Shown: in pieces, positions 1 to 6,570 of the stretch
How the letters are laid out: each line of letters starts with the position of its first letter
Position numbering within the stretch: the stretch's first letter is position 1
NCBI GenBank assembly: GCA_045132035.1
Contig: JBGURM010000096.1
Location: 1 to 24,468, forward strand
Origin: UBA2450 sp045132035
GTDB taxonomy: Bacteria; Bacillota_I; Bacilli_A; RFN20; CAG-826
Length of the DNA stretch: 24,468 bases
Reading direction: 5' to 3'
Translations under genes and position numbers: made by a program
Notes under the pieces: generated by a model
Databases searched by the model: none
Seen by the model: the letters and a program-made list of their open reading frames with translations, nothing else
Told to the model about the DNA's origin: nothing

Positions 1-896
1 ACTGATTGAATAGTGCCAGTCACTGGAATAGTAGCCTTATAGTCACCATTAGCTTGTTTAGTTGCAGCAACAAACTTCGCATTGATACCTAAATTAACAG
101 CGGTTTCATCTGTCCAATCATTGATACCAGTGAAGTAAAGTGTGACTGAACCAACTGGTTCTGGATCTGGTTCTGGTGTGACTGGTTGAGTTCCGCTACC
201 ACCATTGAAGGAAGCATATAAGATCTTGCCTCTTGCGTTAGGAACTTTTTCCCAAACTGTAAGAGCACCATTACCTTCATATGATTGCCAGCATTTGAAC
301 GATGAACCATTAACAACTGAAGTGACATCGTCTTTAGTTGGTAAAGCACTACCAACTTCAGCGGTGAATTCAATCGCGTATTCAAGATATAAGGAAGCGA
401 TATCTTTACCAGATTCACCTTTATATCTACCATTTTCACCAATAACGAGATATGTAGTGACTGTTTCTCCAGTTACTGGATCACTTGGATCTGGTTTAAC
501 TGGATCATCAGGATTTTCTGGAGTCACTGGAGCGCCTTTTCTAGTAACAGTAATGCTACAAGAAGCGCTGAATTTCTTACTATTGTAATTAACATAAGCA
601 GAAATAGTAGTTTTGCCTTGAGCAACTGCACTAACAGTTACTTCATTTCCTGTAGGAGCACTTAAGCTAGCGACAGAATCGTTAGCGCTTTCCCACATGA
701 TTTCAAGGGCTCTATTATTTGCGGCAGTTAAAACAACTGTCTTTCCTTCTTCTAAAGTTACAGAATCTTGAGAGATTGTAACTGATGCGTTAGCGGAAGG
801 GTTGCTTGATTCTCTTCCGTTATATTTAACACAGCCTGATAAGGCAAGTGCGAATAATGGCAAAGCCATCAATAGGAGTGATCTAAACTTTTTCAT
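1..896 (-). CDS. Surface lipoprotein with Ig-like and starch-binding-like domains (partial, C-terminus off window)
   Basis: An open frame on the minus strand has no stop before the left edge, giving 298 visible codons. It starts with a lipoprotein signal peptide ending LALSGC, with the lipidated cysteine at residue 22. Residues about 39-118 look like a bacterial Ig-like Big_2 domain. A Pro/Asp-rich linker (119-141) follows, then an unassigned beta-rich domain (about 145-232), a second Pro/Glu linker, and from residue 250 a segment beginning VTLYFTGINDW that resembles the start of CBM26-type starch-binding modules. The start is set by GGAGG at 906-910, nine bases upstream, which abuts the stop of the amylase gene at 910. 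The two genes are therefore one transcript, and this protein is probably the cell-surface glucan-binding partner of the amylase. The lipoprotein call is firm; the CBM26 call is tentative. Confidence 0.82.
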   Translation of the reverse strand, partial: MKKFRSLLLMALPLFALALSGCVKYNGRESSNPSANASVTISQDSVTLEEGKTVVLTAANNRALEIMWESANDSVASLSAPTGNEVTVSAVAQGKTTISAYVNYNSKKFSASCSITVTRKGAPVTPENPDDPVKPDPSDPVTGETVTTYLVIGENGRYKGESGKDIASLYLEYAIEFTAEVGSALPTKDDVTSVVNGSSFKCWQSYEGNGALTVWEKVPNARGKILYASFNGGSGTQPVTPEPDPEPVGSVTLYFTGINDWTDETAVNLGINAKFVAATKQANGDYKATIPVTGTIQS

Positions 897-909
897 CTTC
901 GATTACCTC

Positions 910-3462
910 CTATTCCCCAAAGGCAAGAACGGTGAATGGGCAAACGCCGATATCTCCGCCACCAATATTTGTTAAGTCGCCTAAAGCCGCAACTGGTGTT
1001 TTGTTCATAGTTTTTCCTGCATGGAAATCAGGATTGACTTGCCATGAAGAACTTTGTGTACCAGTGTTGATATAGATAACAAGTTTACAGTCACCCTTAT
1101 TGTCATCAACTCTAATACCGATAACGTGACCGCCATCGATAAAGCTAATTCTTGCGTCAGCTGGATACTTATGTTTTAAAGCATTTAATGCTTTGTACCA
1201 GTTGAACATTGAATTTGGATCAGCTTTTTGCTCTTCCATTGTCTTAAGAGTCTTATTGTAGTCATCTAATTCAAATTTATATTGTCCGGATTTGTAATCT
1301 GGTCTGACTTTGGTGTCTTGCCATAAGAATGGTTGACGATACCAAATATCTTCACAGTTTTCATTTCCGTATGTTGGAATGTGTTTGTCAGTGTTACTTG
1401 ACATACCAAGTTCATCACCATAATAAATCCAAGAGATACCTCTATTTAACATAGTAATAGCGGCGTGGATTTTGGCTTTATTTACTTGGTCACCCGCACC
1501 AGTAACCTTATCTAAGGCTTTTGTATCGCCAGGTTTATCAGTAGCGGCACCATTAACTTGGTTGATTGCTCTCATAACGTCGTGGTTAGAAGTAAATGCA
1601 CCATCAATGAAGTCTGGTCTTCTTCCACCAGGAATAATCATTTGATTTGGTTTACCTTCATAAAGAACTGCTTGAGCGCTGCTATAAGGAACGAATGTTT
1701 CAGCAGCTTGTCCATAAGCAAATCCACCACCACAATAGATTTGTGAGCAGATATGGTAATAAGTTGAGAATGAGAATTGACTATCTAAAGCTTGATAATA
1801 AGGAGCAGTTCTTGTTCCCCATCCATCAAAGTTTTCACCAACTAAGAAGCAGTTTGGATAATCCGCTTTTAATGCGTTAGCGAATTCTTTCCACCATGTA
1901 ACGTTCTTAGTTAAGTTACTTGAATAGTCGAAATCTTTATCAACGTATAAACCTTTTTCATCATCATATGAACGTTTTGTACCAACATCGGTAATAACGA
2001 TATCGCCTTCTTGATAGCATTCATCTCTCATGAAGATGTGTTTAACTGCGTCAAGTCGATAACCGTCTAAGCCGAAAGAAAGCCAATATTTCGCCATATT
2101 AATGACTAATTGTCTTGTTTTAGCGTTTTGGTAGTTAATTTCAGGCATACCACTTCCGAACTTACCATAATAGTAATATCCAGATTCACCATCTCTATAC
2201 CAAGATGGGTTCTTACTTGTTGCGTCTTGTTCAACAGTAATCTTTTGGTAACTGCCATTAATGTATTTATCGATTAAGTCTGTCTTATATTTCCATGTAA
2301 AGACATCTCTCCACTCATTTTTACCGCCATTGCCATTATCACCCCATTGGGAATTAATGAACCATGGGTTGCCTTTGGAAGTATGGTTAAGAACTAAGTC
2401 CATAATGACTTTCATTCCCATCTTATGTGATTTGTAAATAAGTTCACGGTAATCTTCAATAGTGCCAAATCTCTTATCGACTGCGAGATAGTCACTAATG
2501 TCATAACCATGGTAAGAGTCTGATTTTTGAATAGGTGTTAACCATAAGACATCAACTCCGAGTTCTTTTAAGTAATCAAGGGAGTCAATGATACCTCTAA
2601 TATCACCCATTCCATCTCCGTTACTATCTCTAAAGGAAGCAACAAAGATTTGATAGCCAACGCCTAATTTCTTGAATGCTTCAGCAGTTGAAGTTGCATC
2701 AAGGAACTTATCATTTGCGTAGGCCTCGATTGCGGAACTATATTTTCCAGTTGTGTCAGTGTCAATTGGGTTGACCTTAACTTCTGGAGTTCCATCTCCT
2801 GCATAATAGGAGTAATTCGCTAAAGAACCTTTTGAAACAAAGAGGTGAATAGCCTTTCCACCTTCAACATTTCTCCAGTTTTCTTCAAATGCGATGTCGT
2901 CAACGTAAGTTTCTCTACCACCATCACTTACCCAGTTTGCAGATCCGTCCATCGAATTTTGACGAACGAGTAAGAAACCGACTTCCTCCATTCCTTCGAA
3001 TGTAGTTGGGGTACCAGTTTTACCACCAACGAGGTCACTTCTGTAAAGATCGACATCCATAATTGCACCATATTTATCATGGTAGATGCCGCTTCCGAGC
3101 TCACCTAATTCAGTTGGGCTCATCCAGTGAGTAGACATTGGTTTAAGTGTCAATGTTTCAGACACTTTAGGGTTAGCACTATATCCCCATAAGCTACCTT
3201 CAAGGTCTTGAGGTGCAGATTGCCATAACCATAAGCAATAATCTTCATAGTTAGTTTCTGCTCCTCTATTGTAGTGAAGGTAAAGATGGCCTGGCTTTGA
3301 AACTGAGTTCAGCCAGTAGTCATATTGGTTAGGATCTTCCTCTACTGCAGCGTTAGAAAGAGAACCACTACTACCAACAAGTGGTTCAAATGCCGCTAAA
3401 GAAAGAGTTCCGGCCAATAGAAAAACAGGCAAAAAACTTAGAATTAAGAATTTTTTTCTCAT
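910..3462 (-). CDS. Secreted GH13 alpha-amylase with N-terminal CBM41-like (PUD) domain
   Basis: This 850-residue protein hydrolyses alpha-glucans outside the cell. Residues 1-24 form a Sec signal peptide without a lipobox cysteine. Residues about 57-220 resemble a pullulanase-associated CBM41/PUD module (LYLHYNRG, then YCLWLW, and later EVGFLLVR). The GH13 barrel spans about 268-760 with all four conserved regions: DLVLNH (355-360), GYRLDAVKH (467-475, nucleophile D471), GENFD (542-546, acid E543) and FTSNHD (623-628, D628). The YNWGY signature of type I pullulanases is absent, so an alpha-amylase-type activity is more likely than debranching, despite the CBM41-like module. No cell-wall anchor is seen at the C-terminus. 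The Shine-Dalgarno is weak (AGGA, about 8 bases upstream). A promoter with flanking motifs precedes the gene, and the lipoprotein gene follows after 13 bases. Confidence 0.92.
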   Translation of the reverse strand: MRKKFLILSFLPVFLLAGTLSLAAFEPLVGSSGSLSNAAVEEDPNQYDYWLNSVSKPGHLYLHYNRGAETNYEDYCLWLWQSAPQDLEGSLWGYSANPKVSETLTLKPMSTHWMSPTELGELGSGIYHDKYGAIMDVDLYRSDLVGGKTGTPTTFEGMEEVGFLLVRQNSMDGSANWVSDGGRETYVDDIAFEENWRNVEGGKAIHLFVSKGSLANYSYYAGDGTPEVKVNPIDTDTTGKYSSAIEAYANDKFLDATSTAEAFKKLGVGYQIFVASFRDSNGDGMGDIRGIIDSLDYLKELGVDVLWLTPIQKSDSYHGYDISDYLAVDKRFGTIEDYRELIYKSHKMGMKVIMDLVLNHTSKGNPWFINSQWGDNGNGGKNEWRDVFTWKYKTDLIDKYINGSYQKITVEQDATSKNPSWYRDGESGYYYYGKFGSGMPEINYQNAKTRQLVINMAKYWLSFGLDGYRLDAVKHIFMRDECYQEGDIVITDVGTKRSYDDEKGLYVDKDFDYSSNLTKNVTWWKEFANALKADYPNCFLVGENFDGWGTRTAPYYQALDSQFSFSTYYHICSQIYCGGGFAYGQAAETFVPYSSAQAVLYEGKPNQMIIPGGRRPDFIDGAFTSNHDVMRAINQVNGAATDKPGDTKALDKVTGAGDQVNKAKIHAAITMLNRGISWIYYGDELGMSSNTDKHIPTYGNENCEDIWYRQPFLWQDTKVRPDYKSGQYKFELDDYNKTLKTMEEQKADPNSMFNWYKALNALKHKYPADARISFIDGGHVIGIRVDDNKGDCKLVIYINTGTQSSSWQVNPDFHAGKTMNKTPVAALGDLTNIGGGDIGVCPFTVLAFGE

Positions 3463-3490
3463 AAGCCAATCCTACTTTTTCTAAAGTACT

Positions 3491-3511
3491 GCGTTATTCC
3501 AACGATAACGC
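3491..3511 (-). promoter_or_regulatory. Inverted repeat just downstream of the amylase promoter (candidate operator)
   Basis: Perfect 7-base arms GCGTTAT and ATAACGC are separated by 7 bases. It lies about 6-26 bases downstream of the predicted transcription start, where a bound repressor would block the amylase promoter. It has no following T-run, so it is not a terminator. An mRNA hairpin in the leader is an alternative reading. Confidence 0.5.
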
Positions 3512-3523
3512 TTGTTTACTAAA

Positions 3524-3552
3524 ATTATAAGACTCAGTTTTTTTACTTTCAA
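3524..3552 (-). promoter_or_regulatory. Sigma-A promoter of the amylase-lipoprotein operon
   Basis: On the minus strand TTGAAA (3552-3547) is followed after exactly 17 bases by TATAAT (3529-3524). This is a near-consensus promoter, with a start expected near 3517 and a leader of about 55 bases. It lies downstream of the terminator at 3743-3771, so the amylase is probably transcribed independently of the Rnf genes. Confidence 0.65.
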
Positions 3553-3608
3553 CATTATATGTTTACTTATAATGACTTTGGTACAATATTTATACCCATC
3601 ATTTATGA

Positions 3609-3616
3609 TGTATACA
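3609..3616. promoter_or_regulatory. TGTATACA palindrome upstream of the amylase promoter
   Basis: A perfect 8-base palindrome lies about 90 bases upstream of the predicted amylase transcription start. The same octamer occurs before rnfC and in the eda/pectinesterase divergent region. A binding site is an inference. Confidence 0.3.
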
Positions 3617-3742
3617 AAAAATGGATTTAGAATACATTTTAAATTGTTTACTTTTACAACAAATAAATTTGTTAGTGAAAGTTGTTTACTATTCATTTCC
3701 AAATGGGAAAAAAGTCAAAACAGCAAACAAAAACAAAAATGA

Positions 3743-3771
3743 AAAAAAGCACGACTTTTTCGCGCTTTTTT
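3743..3771 (-). terminator. Rho-independent terminator after the antitoxin-like gene
   Basis: In the minus-strand RNA an 11-base-pair stem forms between AAAAAAGCGCG and CGUGCUUUUUU, with one G-U wobble and a 7-base loop, followed by U-rich sequence. On the plus strand the wobble becomes an A-C mismatch, so the element favours minus-strand transcription. It separates the Rnf-side genes from the amylase operon. Confidence 0.75.
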
Positions 3772-3928
3772 CACTAAACTATGTGCTTGAGAGAGTAATC
3801 TTTTCGTATGAATATTTGCTATTGTTCGGGTGTTGTTCAATACCAATAATAGTAATTGATTTATTTTGATTTTATAAGAATGTAAACTTAAGCTTTTGCT
3901 TCAAGGATTCCAAAATAGATGTCAAAGG

Positions 3929-4165
3929 TCATTTGAGTTTTATAGGACCATGAACAACGCCTTTTTCAACATTATCCATCGATTTATCCATATTCTCTAA
4001 TGTTTTTTTAGAAATAGTCAATGGATCAACTAGTTCACGTGGTTCAAGAACAACCACTCCGTTTTCCTTTTCAACAACATGATAATACTCAAACAATGGA
4101 TTCCTGATCGTGATTCTTTTTTTGGAATCCAATTTAGCATCATAGGATTTTAAAATTGCTTCCAT
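3929..4165 (-). CDS. Antitoxin-like small protein (AbrB/Phd-like), no toxin partner visible
   Basis: This 78-residue protein contains the stretches DSKKRITIRNP and VVVLEPREL, then a charged C-terminus ending GPIKLK. It resembles small Firmicutes proteins annotated as AbrB-type or antitoxin-like, in which an N-terminal DNA-binding part precedes a toxin-neutralising tail. An in-frame ATG lies 10 codons upstream, but the start used here is ATG at 4165, because GGAGGTG sits directly before it and the upstream extension is the operator palindrome itself. No toxin gene follows; only a 14-codon frame overlaps the stop (ATGA) before a terminator. It could be an orphan antitoxin acting as an autoregulated transcription factor. 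The family assignment rests on motif memory. Confidence 0.6.
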   Translation of the reverse strand: MEAILKSYDAKLDSKKRITIRNPLFEYYHVVEKENGVVVLEPRELVDPLTISKKTLENMDKSMDNVEKGVVHGPIKLK

Positions 4166-4175
4166 AAGCACCTCC

Positions 4176-4189
4176 GTGGGAATTCCCAC
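4176..4189. promoter_or_regulatory. Perfect 14-base palindrome GTGGGAATTCCCAC (probable operator)
   Basis: The palindrome lies immediately upstream of the Shine-Dalgarno of the antitoxin-like gene. Bound protein would block transcription initiation there. A weak promoter can be read upstream on the minus strand (TTGATT, 15 bases, TATGTT). Autoregulation through such a site is usual for antitoxin genes; that it applies here is inference. Confidence 0.6.
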
Positions 4190-4221
4190 ACTCATATTAA
4201 CATATTGCCGTAGTCATTGAA

Positions 4222-4740
4222 TCAAAAATTATGTCTTTCTCTTAACTTTTTAATCACACCTGTATTAATAACTAACTTCGCAGTAATACCCACTAAAACA
4301 CCAGTGATAATTGCGGATATTCCTATCAAAGGAAGATAGAAGATAACATATCCTGTTCCTAAGAAAATCATCGCAATAACAATTTGTCCAATAACGTGGA
4401 ATATTGCTCCGATAACAGAAACACCAATGATGGAGAATTTCTTCACTAATAAATAAAAGAGAATCATGATTCCTAAAGAAAGCACAGCGCCAGTTAAAGA
4501 CATCAAGAAACCCATTGAAAATATCGTTCCTCTAATTAAAGCCACTATGACAACTCGAGATAAGCTAACAAAAATAGCCTCAACTATTCCAAGTTCATAA
4601 AGAATAATTAAAATCACAATATTTGATAAACCTAATTTAACTCCAGGAATACCAATACTAGGAATAAAAGATTCTAATATTCCAATAACTATTGCAGCAG
4701 CGGTTAATACCGCGATTAAAGCGATCTTTTGAACTTTCAT
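4222..4740 (-). CDS. Gx transporter family membrane protein (Hpre_diP_synt_I type)
   Basis: This 172-residue, very hydrophobic protein has about five membrane segments and the signature PGVKLGLSNIV near residues 32-42. That signature is typical of the family named Gx transporter or heptaprenyl diphosphate synthase component I (PF07456). Despite the old name, the sequence is that of a small integral membrane protein and not a prenyl synthase. Its start overlaps the stop of the NusG_II gene (TAATG), indicating tight coupling. In many anaerobes this family travels with NusG_II, ApbE and Rnf genes, as here; its role there is not established. A part in substrate or cofactor transport for the complex is only a guess. 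Confidence 0.75.
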   Translation of the reverse strand: MKVQKIALIAVLTAAAIVIGILESFIPSIGIPGVKLGLSNIVILIILYELGIVEAIFVSLSRVVIVALIRGTIFSMGFLMSLTGAVLSLGIMILFYLLVKKFSIIGVSVIGAIFHVIGQIVIAMIFLGTGYVIFYLPLIGISAIITGVLVGITAKLVINTGVIKKLRERHNF

Positions 4741-5120
4741 TAGATTATGACGTCAGAAGATGACGCTCCTTCAATTACGATATATACGGCGTTATATGCA
4801 CAAATAATTGGTCGATTTGATTGATAGACATAGCCCATATTGACACAGTCTTGATGTGGACAATTTGATTCAGTTACTGCTATTCCACCATCATGAGTGT
4901 GGACTTTTAGTTTTCCATTAACTCCATCAATTATGTAGTCTCTTTCTTCTTTTAAAGATAAATCGATGACTTCCACCACTTCGTTTTTAACAATGATTTT
5001 AGCGGTCAGATTTTCTCTCTTGGAAAGAGTGACAGTTAAAATTAAAGCTACTGCAGCAACAATTAAAAGAGAAACAATGAGAATTAAGTCATTTCTTAAT
5101 ATTTTCTTCTTATCCATCAT
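4740..5120 (-). CDS. Membrane-anchored NusG domain II protein associated with Rnf
   Basis: The 126-residue protein has one N-terminal membrane anchor (about 11-32) followed by an external domain with C87, C92 and C107 in the pattern CPHQDC and, after 14 residues, another C followed by AYN. This matches the NusG_II-type domain found beside Rnf and ApbE genes, which is unrelated in function to the transcription factor NusG. Three cysteines in an oxidising or redox setting suggest a redox or structural role, but none is demonstrated. Its start overlaps the apbE stop (ATGATG). A second ATG immediately follows and cannot be excluded as the start. Confidence 0.75.
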   Translation of the reverse strand: MMDKKKILRNDLILIVSLLIVAAVALILTVTLSKRENLTAKIIVKNEVVEVIDLSLKEERDYIIDGVNGKLKVHTHDGGIAVTESNCPHQDCVNMGYVYQSNRPIICAYNAVYIVIEGASSSDVII

Positions 5121-6058
5121 TTTCCCTCAATCGTATTGTGAATGATTGTTTTATTTTTAATAACAATTGTTTTGATGTTTAAAGTATTTTCTAATTGAAT
5201 GATTTCTTCTAATTCACTATTCATCAAAGAAGTTGATAAAGCGTCACCTAAATAACCACTTTCAGTAACCACAATTACCGCATCATTAACATTAATCGCG
5301 CTTCCATTAAGTGGATTAATAATATGAGAATAAGTTACATCTCCAATCTTCACTCCTTGTTTAGAAATAGAAGAAGTTGATATAAAGCAGTTTTTTAATT
5401 TAAAAGTCTTAGAAGGGATATCTTCAAGTTGAATTGTAAAATAACCATTATCACTAGTTTTTTCTCCTAGTAATATACTTGATGATCCAGCGTTTAAAAG
5501 ATAATGTTTAAGTCCGTTTTCTTGTAGGTAGTCAAGCGCTTTATCTAAAGCATATCCTTTAGCGATACCCCCCAAATCAATTTCTCCATCACCAATTCTT
5601 TGAATTTTATTATTATCTAAAAATGATAAAGATGTTGAATTCATCTTATTTAATTCTTCAGTTATAACACTTTCAGATAATATTTCTTTTTTAGCGAGTG
5701 ACTCTTTCCATTTCTTACTTAATGAACCGCATAAAGCGTTATATTTTTTAGCGGTCTCACTAACGGAGATAGAAGTTTGTAACATCTCATACAATTTAGA
5801 GTCCACTGTTACTTCTTCATGAGTGTTATTGATGTTATATACTCCAGTAATATCTCTTTCTAAATAGTTATCTGAAACTCTGTCATAAAAAGAGAGAATA
5901 TTATATATATCATCTAAATTTTCTTGTTTTCCTTCATAGAGTTTTAAAACAATTCCTGGGGTATTAAACAAAAAACCTTGTTTGGTTAGAACAAAGGTAT
6001 TTGTGTTACATGATGATAAAGTCATTACCAATAATGGTAATAGATATTTAAATTTCAT
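5117..6058 (-). CDS. apbE: FAD:protein FMN transferase (ApbE), lipoprotein
   Basis: ApbE attaches FMN from FAD to a threonine in RnfG and RnfD, on the outer face of the membrane. This 313-residue copy has a lipoprotein signal with the lipobox ending LSSC (Cys17), placing it outside, anchored to the membrane. Family motifs are DLGGIAKGYALDKAL (161-175), HIINPLNG (245-252) and GDALSTS (271-277, metal ligand D272). The usual NAGG flavin-site motif reads NAGSSS here (189-194). It follows rnfB by three bases and overlaps the next gene, so it is expressed with the complex it modifies. Confidence in the function is high; the NAGG variation is unusual. Confidence 0.9.
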   Translation of the reverse strand: MKFKYLLPLLVMTLSSCNTNTFVLTKQGFLFNTPGIVLKLYEGKQENLDDIYNILSFYDRVSDNYLERDITGVYNINNTHEEVTVDSKLYEMLQTSISVSETAKKYNALCGSLSKKWKESLAKKEILSESVITEELNKMNSTSLSFLDNNKIQRIGDGEIDLGGIAKGYALDKALDYLQENGLKHYLLNAGSSSILLGEKTSDNGYFTIQLEDIPSKTFKLKNCFISTSSISKQGVKIGDVTYSHIINPLNGSAINVNDAVIVVTESGYLGDALSTSLMNSELEEIIQLENTLNIKTIVIKNKTIIHNTIEGK

Positions 6059-6061
6059 AAA

Positions 6062-6379
6062 TTAAAGATGAACATTAATCTTACTTCCATCTTCATTTGG
6101 ATGAGAATTAAGATATTCAACAATTGGTTTAAAGTTTTGATCTTCTTTTCCTGGTTTACATTTTCTTAAATTTGTTTCTTTTCCAGTGACAAGAGCTTCC
6201 GCCATATCGTGACAGCCTGCATAACCACAGCTACCACAGTTATAATTAGGAAGCTTTTTAGCGACTTCTTCAATTCTTTCATCTTCTTTAACGTGTAAAA
6301 CTTTCGCGGCAATCGCTAAACCTAGACCAAGAAGAAGCCCTAAACCTAATAAAATAAGTAACGCCCAAAGTATTTCCAT
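6062..6379 (-). CDS. rnfB: Truncated RnfB: membrane anchor plus one Fe-S domain only
   Basis: RnfB normally carries a membrane helix, a four-cysteine Fe-S domain and at least two ferredoxin-like 4Fe-4S domains, and accepts electrons from ferredoxin. This protein is only 105 residues: a helix at about 3-25, then C48, C51, C56 and C74 in NCGSCGYAGC and KCKPG, and a short tail ending in a stop. The ferredoxin modules are missing, where characterised RnfB proteins reach about 190 residues or more. The reading frame shows no sign of a frameshift, since the next gene, apbE, begins three bases after the stop and no CxxCxxCxxxC cluster follows. It lies downstream of the 62-residue cysteine protein. 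The identity as the RnfB N-terminus is clear; how electrons enter is not. Confidence 0.88.
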   Translation of the reverse strand: MEILWALLILLGLGLLLGLGLAIAAKVLHVKEDERIEEVAKKLPNYNCGSCGYAGCHDMAEALVTGKETNLRKCKPGKEDQNFKPIVEYLNSHPNEDGSKINVHL

Positions 6380-6381
6380 AA

Positions 6382-6570
6382 CTATTTGACTTCCTTACTC
6401 TTAAATGCGCATTCTTTATCACAACCTGCGCATTTTTCTTCATTAGCAATTAAATCTTCGCATCCTTTTGGAACTGGAGTTCTTTTATACAAAACGAAAG
6501 AAGTAACAAATATAATTGCTAAACCAATAATAATAGATATCGCAAGAATTAAATAACCAACTTGATTCAT
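6382..6570 (-). CDS. Small membrane-anchored four-cysteine protein inside the rnf operon
   Basis: This 62-residue protein has one membrane helix (about 5-28) and a short charged tail with C37, C47, C50 and C54, spaced CX9CX2CX3C. Four cysteines in a compact tail could bind an Fe-S cluster or another metal. Its start overlaps the rnfA stop (ATGA), AGGAG lies 7 bases upstream, and rnfB follows after two bases, so it is a deliberately placed operon member. It resembles in layout, but I cannot equate with, the small Cys-rich proteins found beside FeoB. I do not recognise a named family. A plausible role is an extra electron-carrying subunit next to the shortened RnfB. Confidence 0.75.
   Translation of the reverse strand: MNQVGYLILAISIIIGLAIIFVTSFVLYKRTPVPKGCEDLIANEEKCAGCDKECAFKSKEVK

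Larger units (their letters stand above)
3512..3690 (-). repeat. Four dispersed copies of AGTAAACAA/AGTAAACAT in the amylase control region
   Basis: The plus-strand motif TTGTTTACT is at 3512-3520, 3644-3652 and 3682-3690, and ATGTTTACT is at 3559-3567. All four have the same orientation. One copy covers the predicted transcription start and another lies just upstream of the -35 box, with two more farther upstream. The arrangement suggests binding sites for a regulator. It does not match the CcpA cre consensus. Confidence 0.45.
3463..3928. other. 466-base intergenic region without a credible gene
   Basis: Short open frames here are low-complexity, have no ribosome binding site and resemble no family. 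Read on the minus strand, the region holds the 3' end of the preceding transcript, a rho-independent terminator, and then the amylase control region with a promoter, four copies of a 9-base motif, a TGTATACA palindrome and an inverted repeat. Between 3773 and 3928 I see only AT-rich sequence and a 14-codon frame that overlaps the stop of the upstream gene. Confidence 0.8.

Noticed and set aside
205..588. Plus-strand open frame in the left-edge region
   Set aside because: It is antisense to a well-supported lipoprotein gene with signal peptide, ribosome binding site and domain matches, and it resembles no protein.
3481..3869. Short open frames on both strands in the amylase upstream region
   Set aside because: They are low-complexity, overlap the promoter and terminator, and have no ribosome binding site or family resemblance.
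4176..4189. MraZ-type box reading of the GTGGG palindrome
   Set aside because: MraZ sites are direct repeats before cell-division genes. This is a single inverted repeat before an unrelated small gene.
4166..4195. Longer start for the antitoxin-like gene
   Set aside because: The additional ten codons are the operator palindrome and ribosome binding site; GGAGGTG directly precedes the ATG at 4165.
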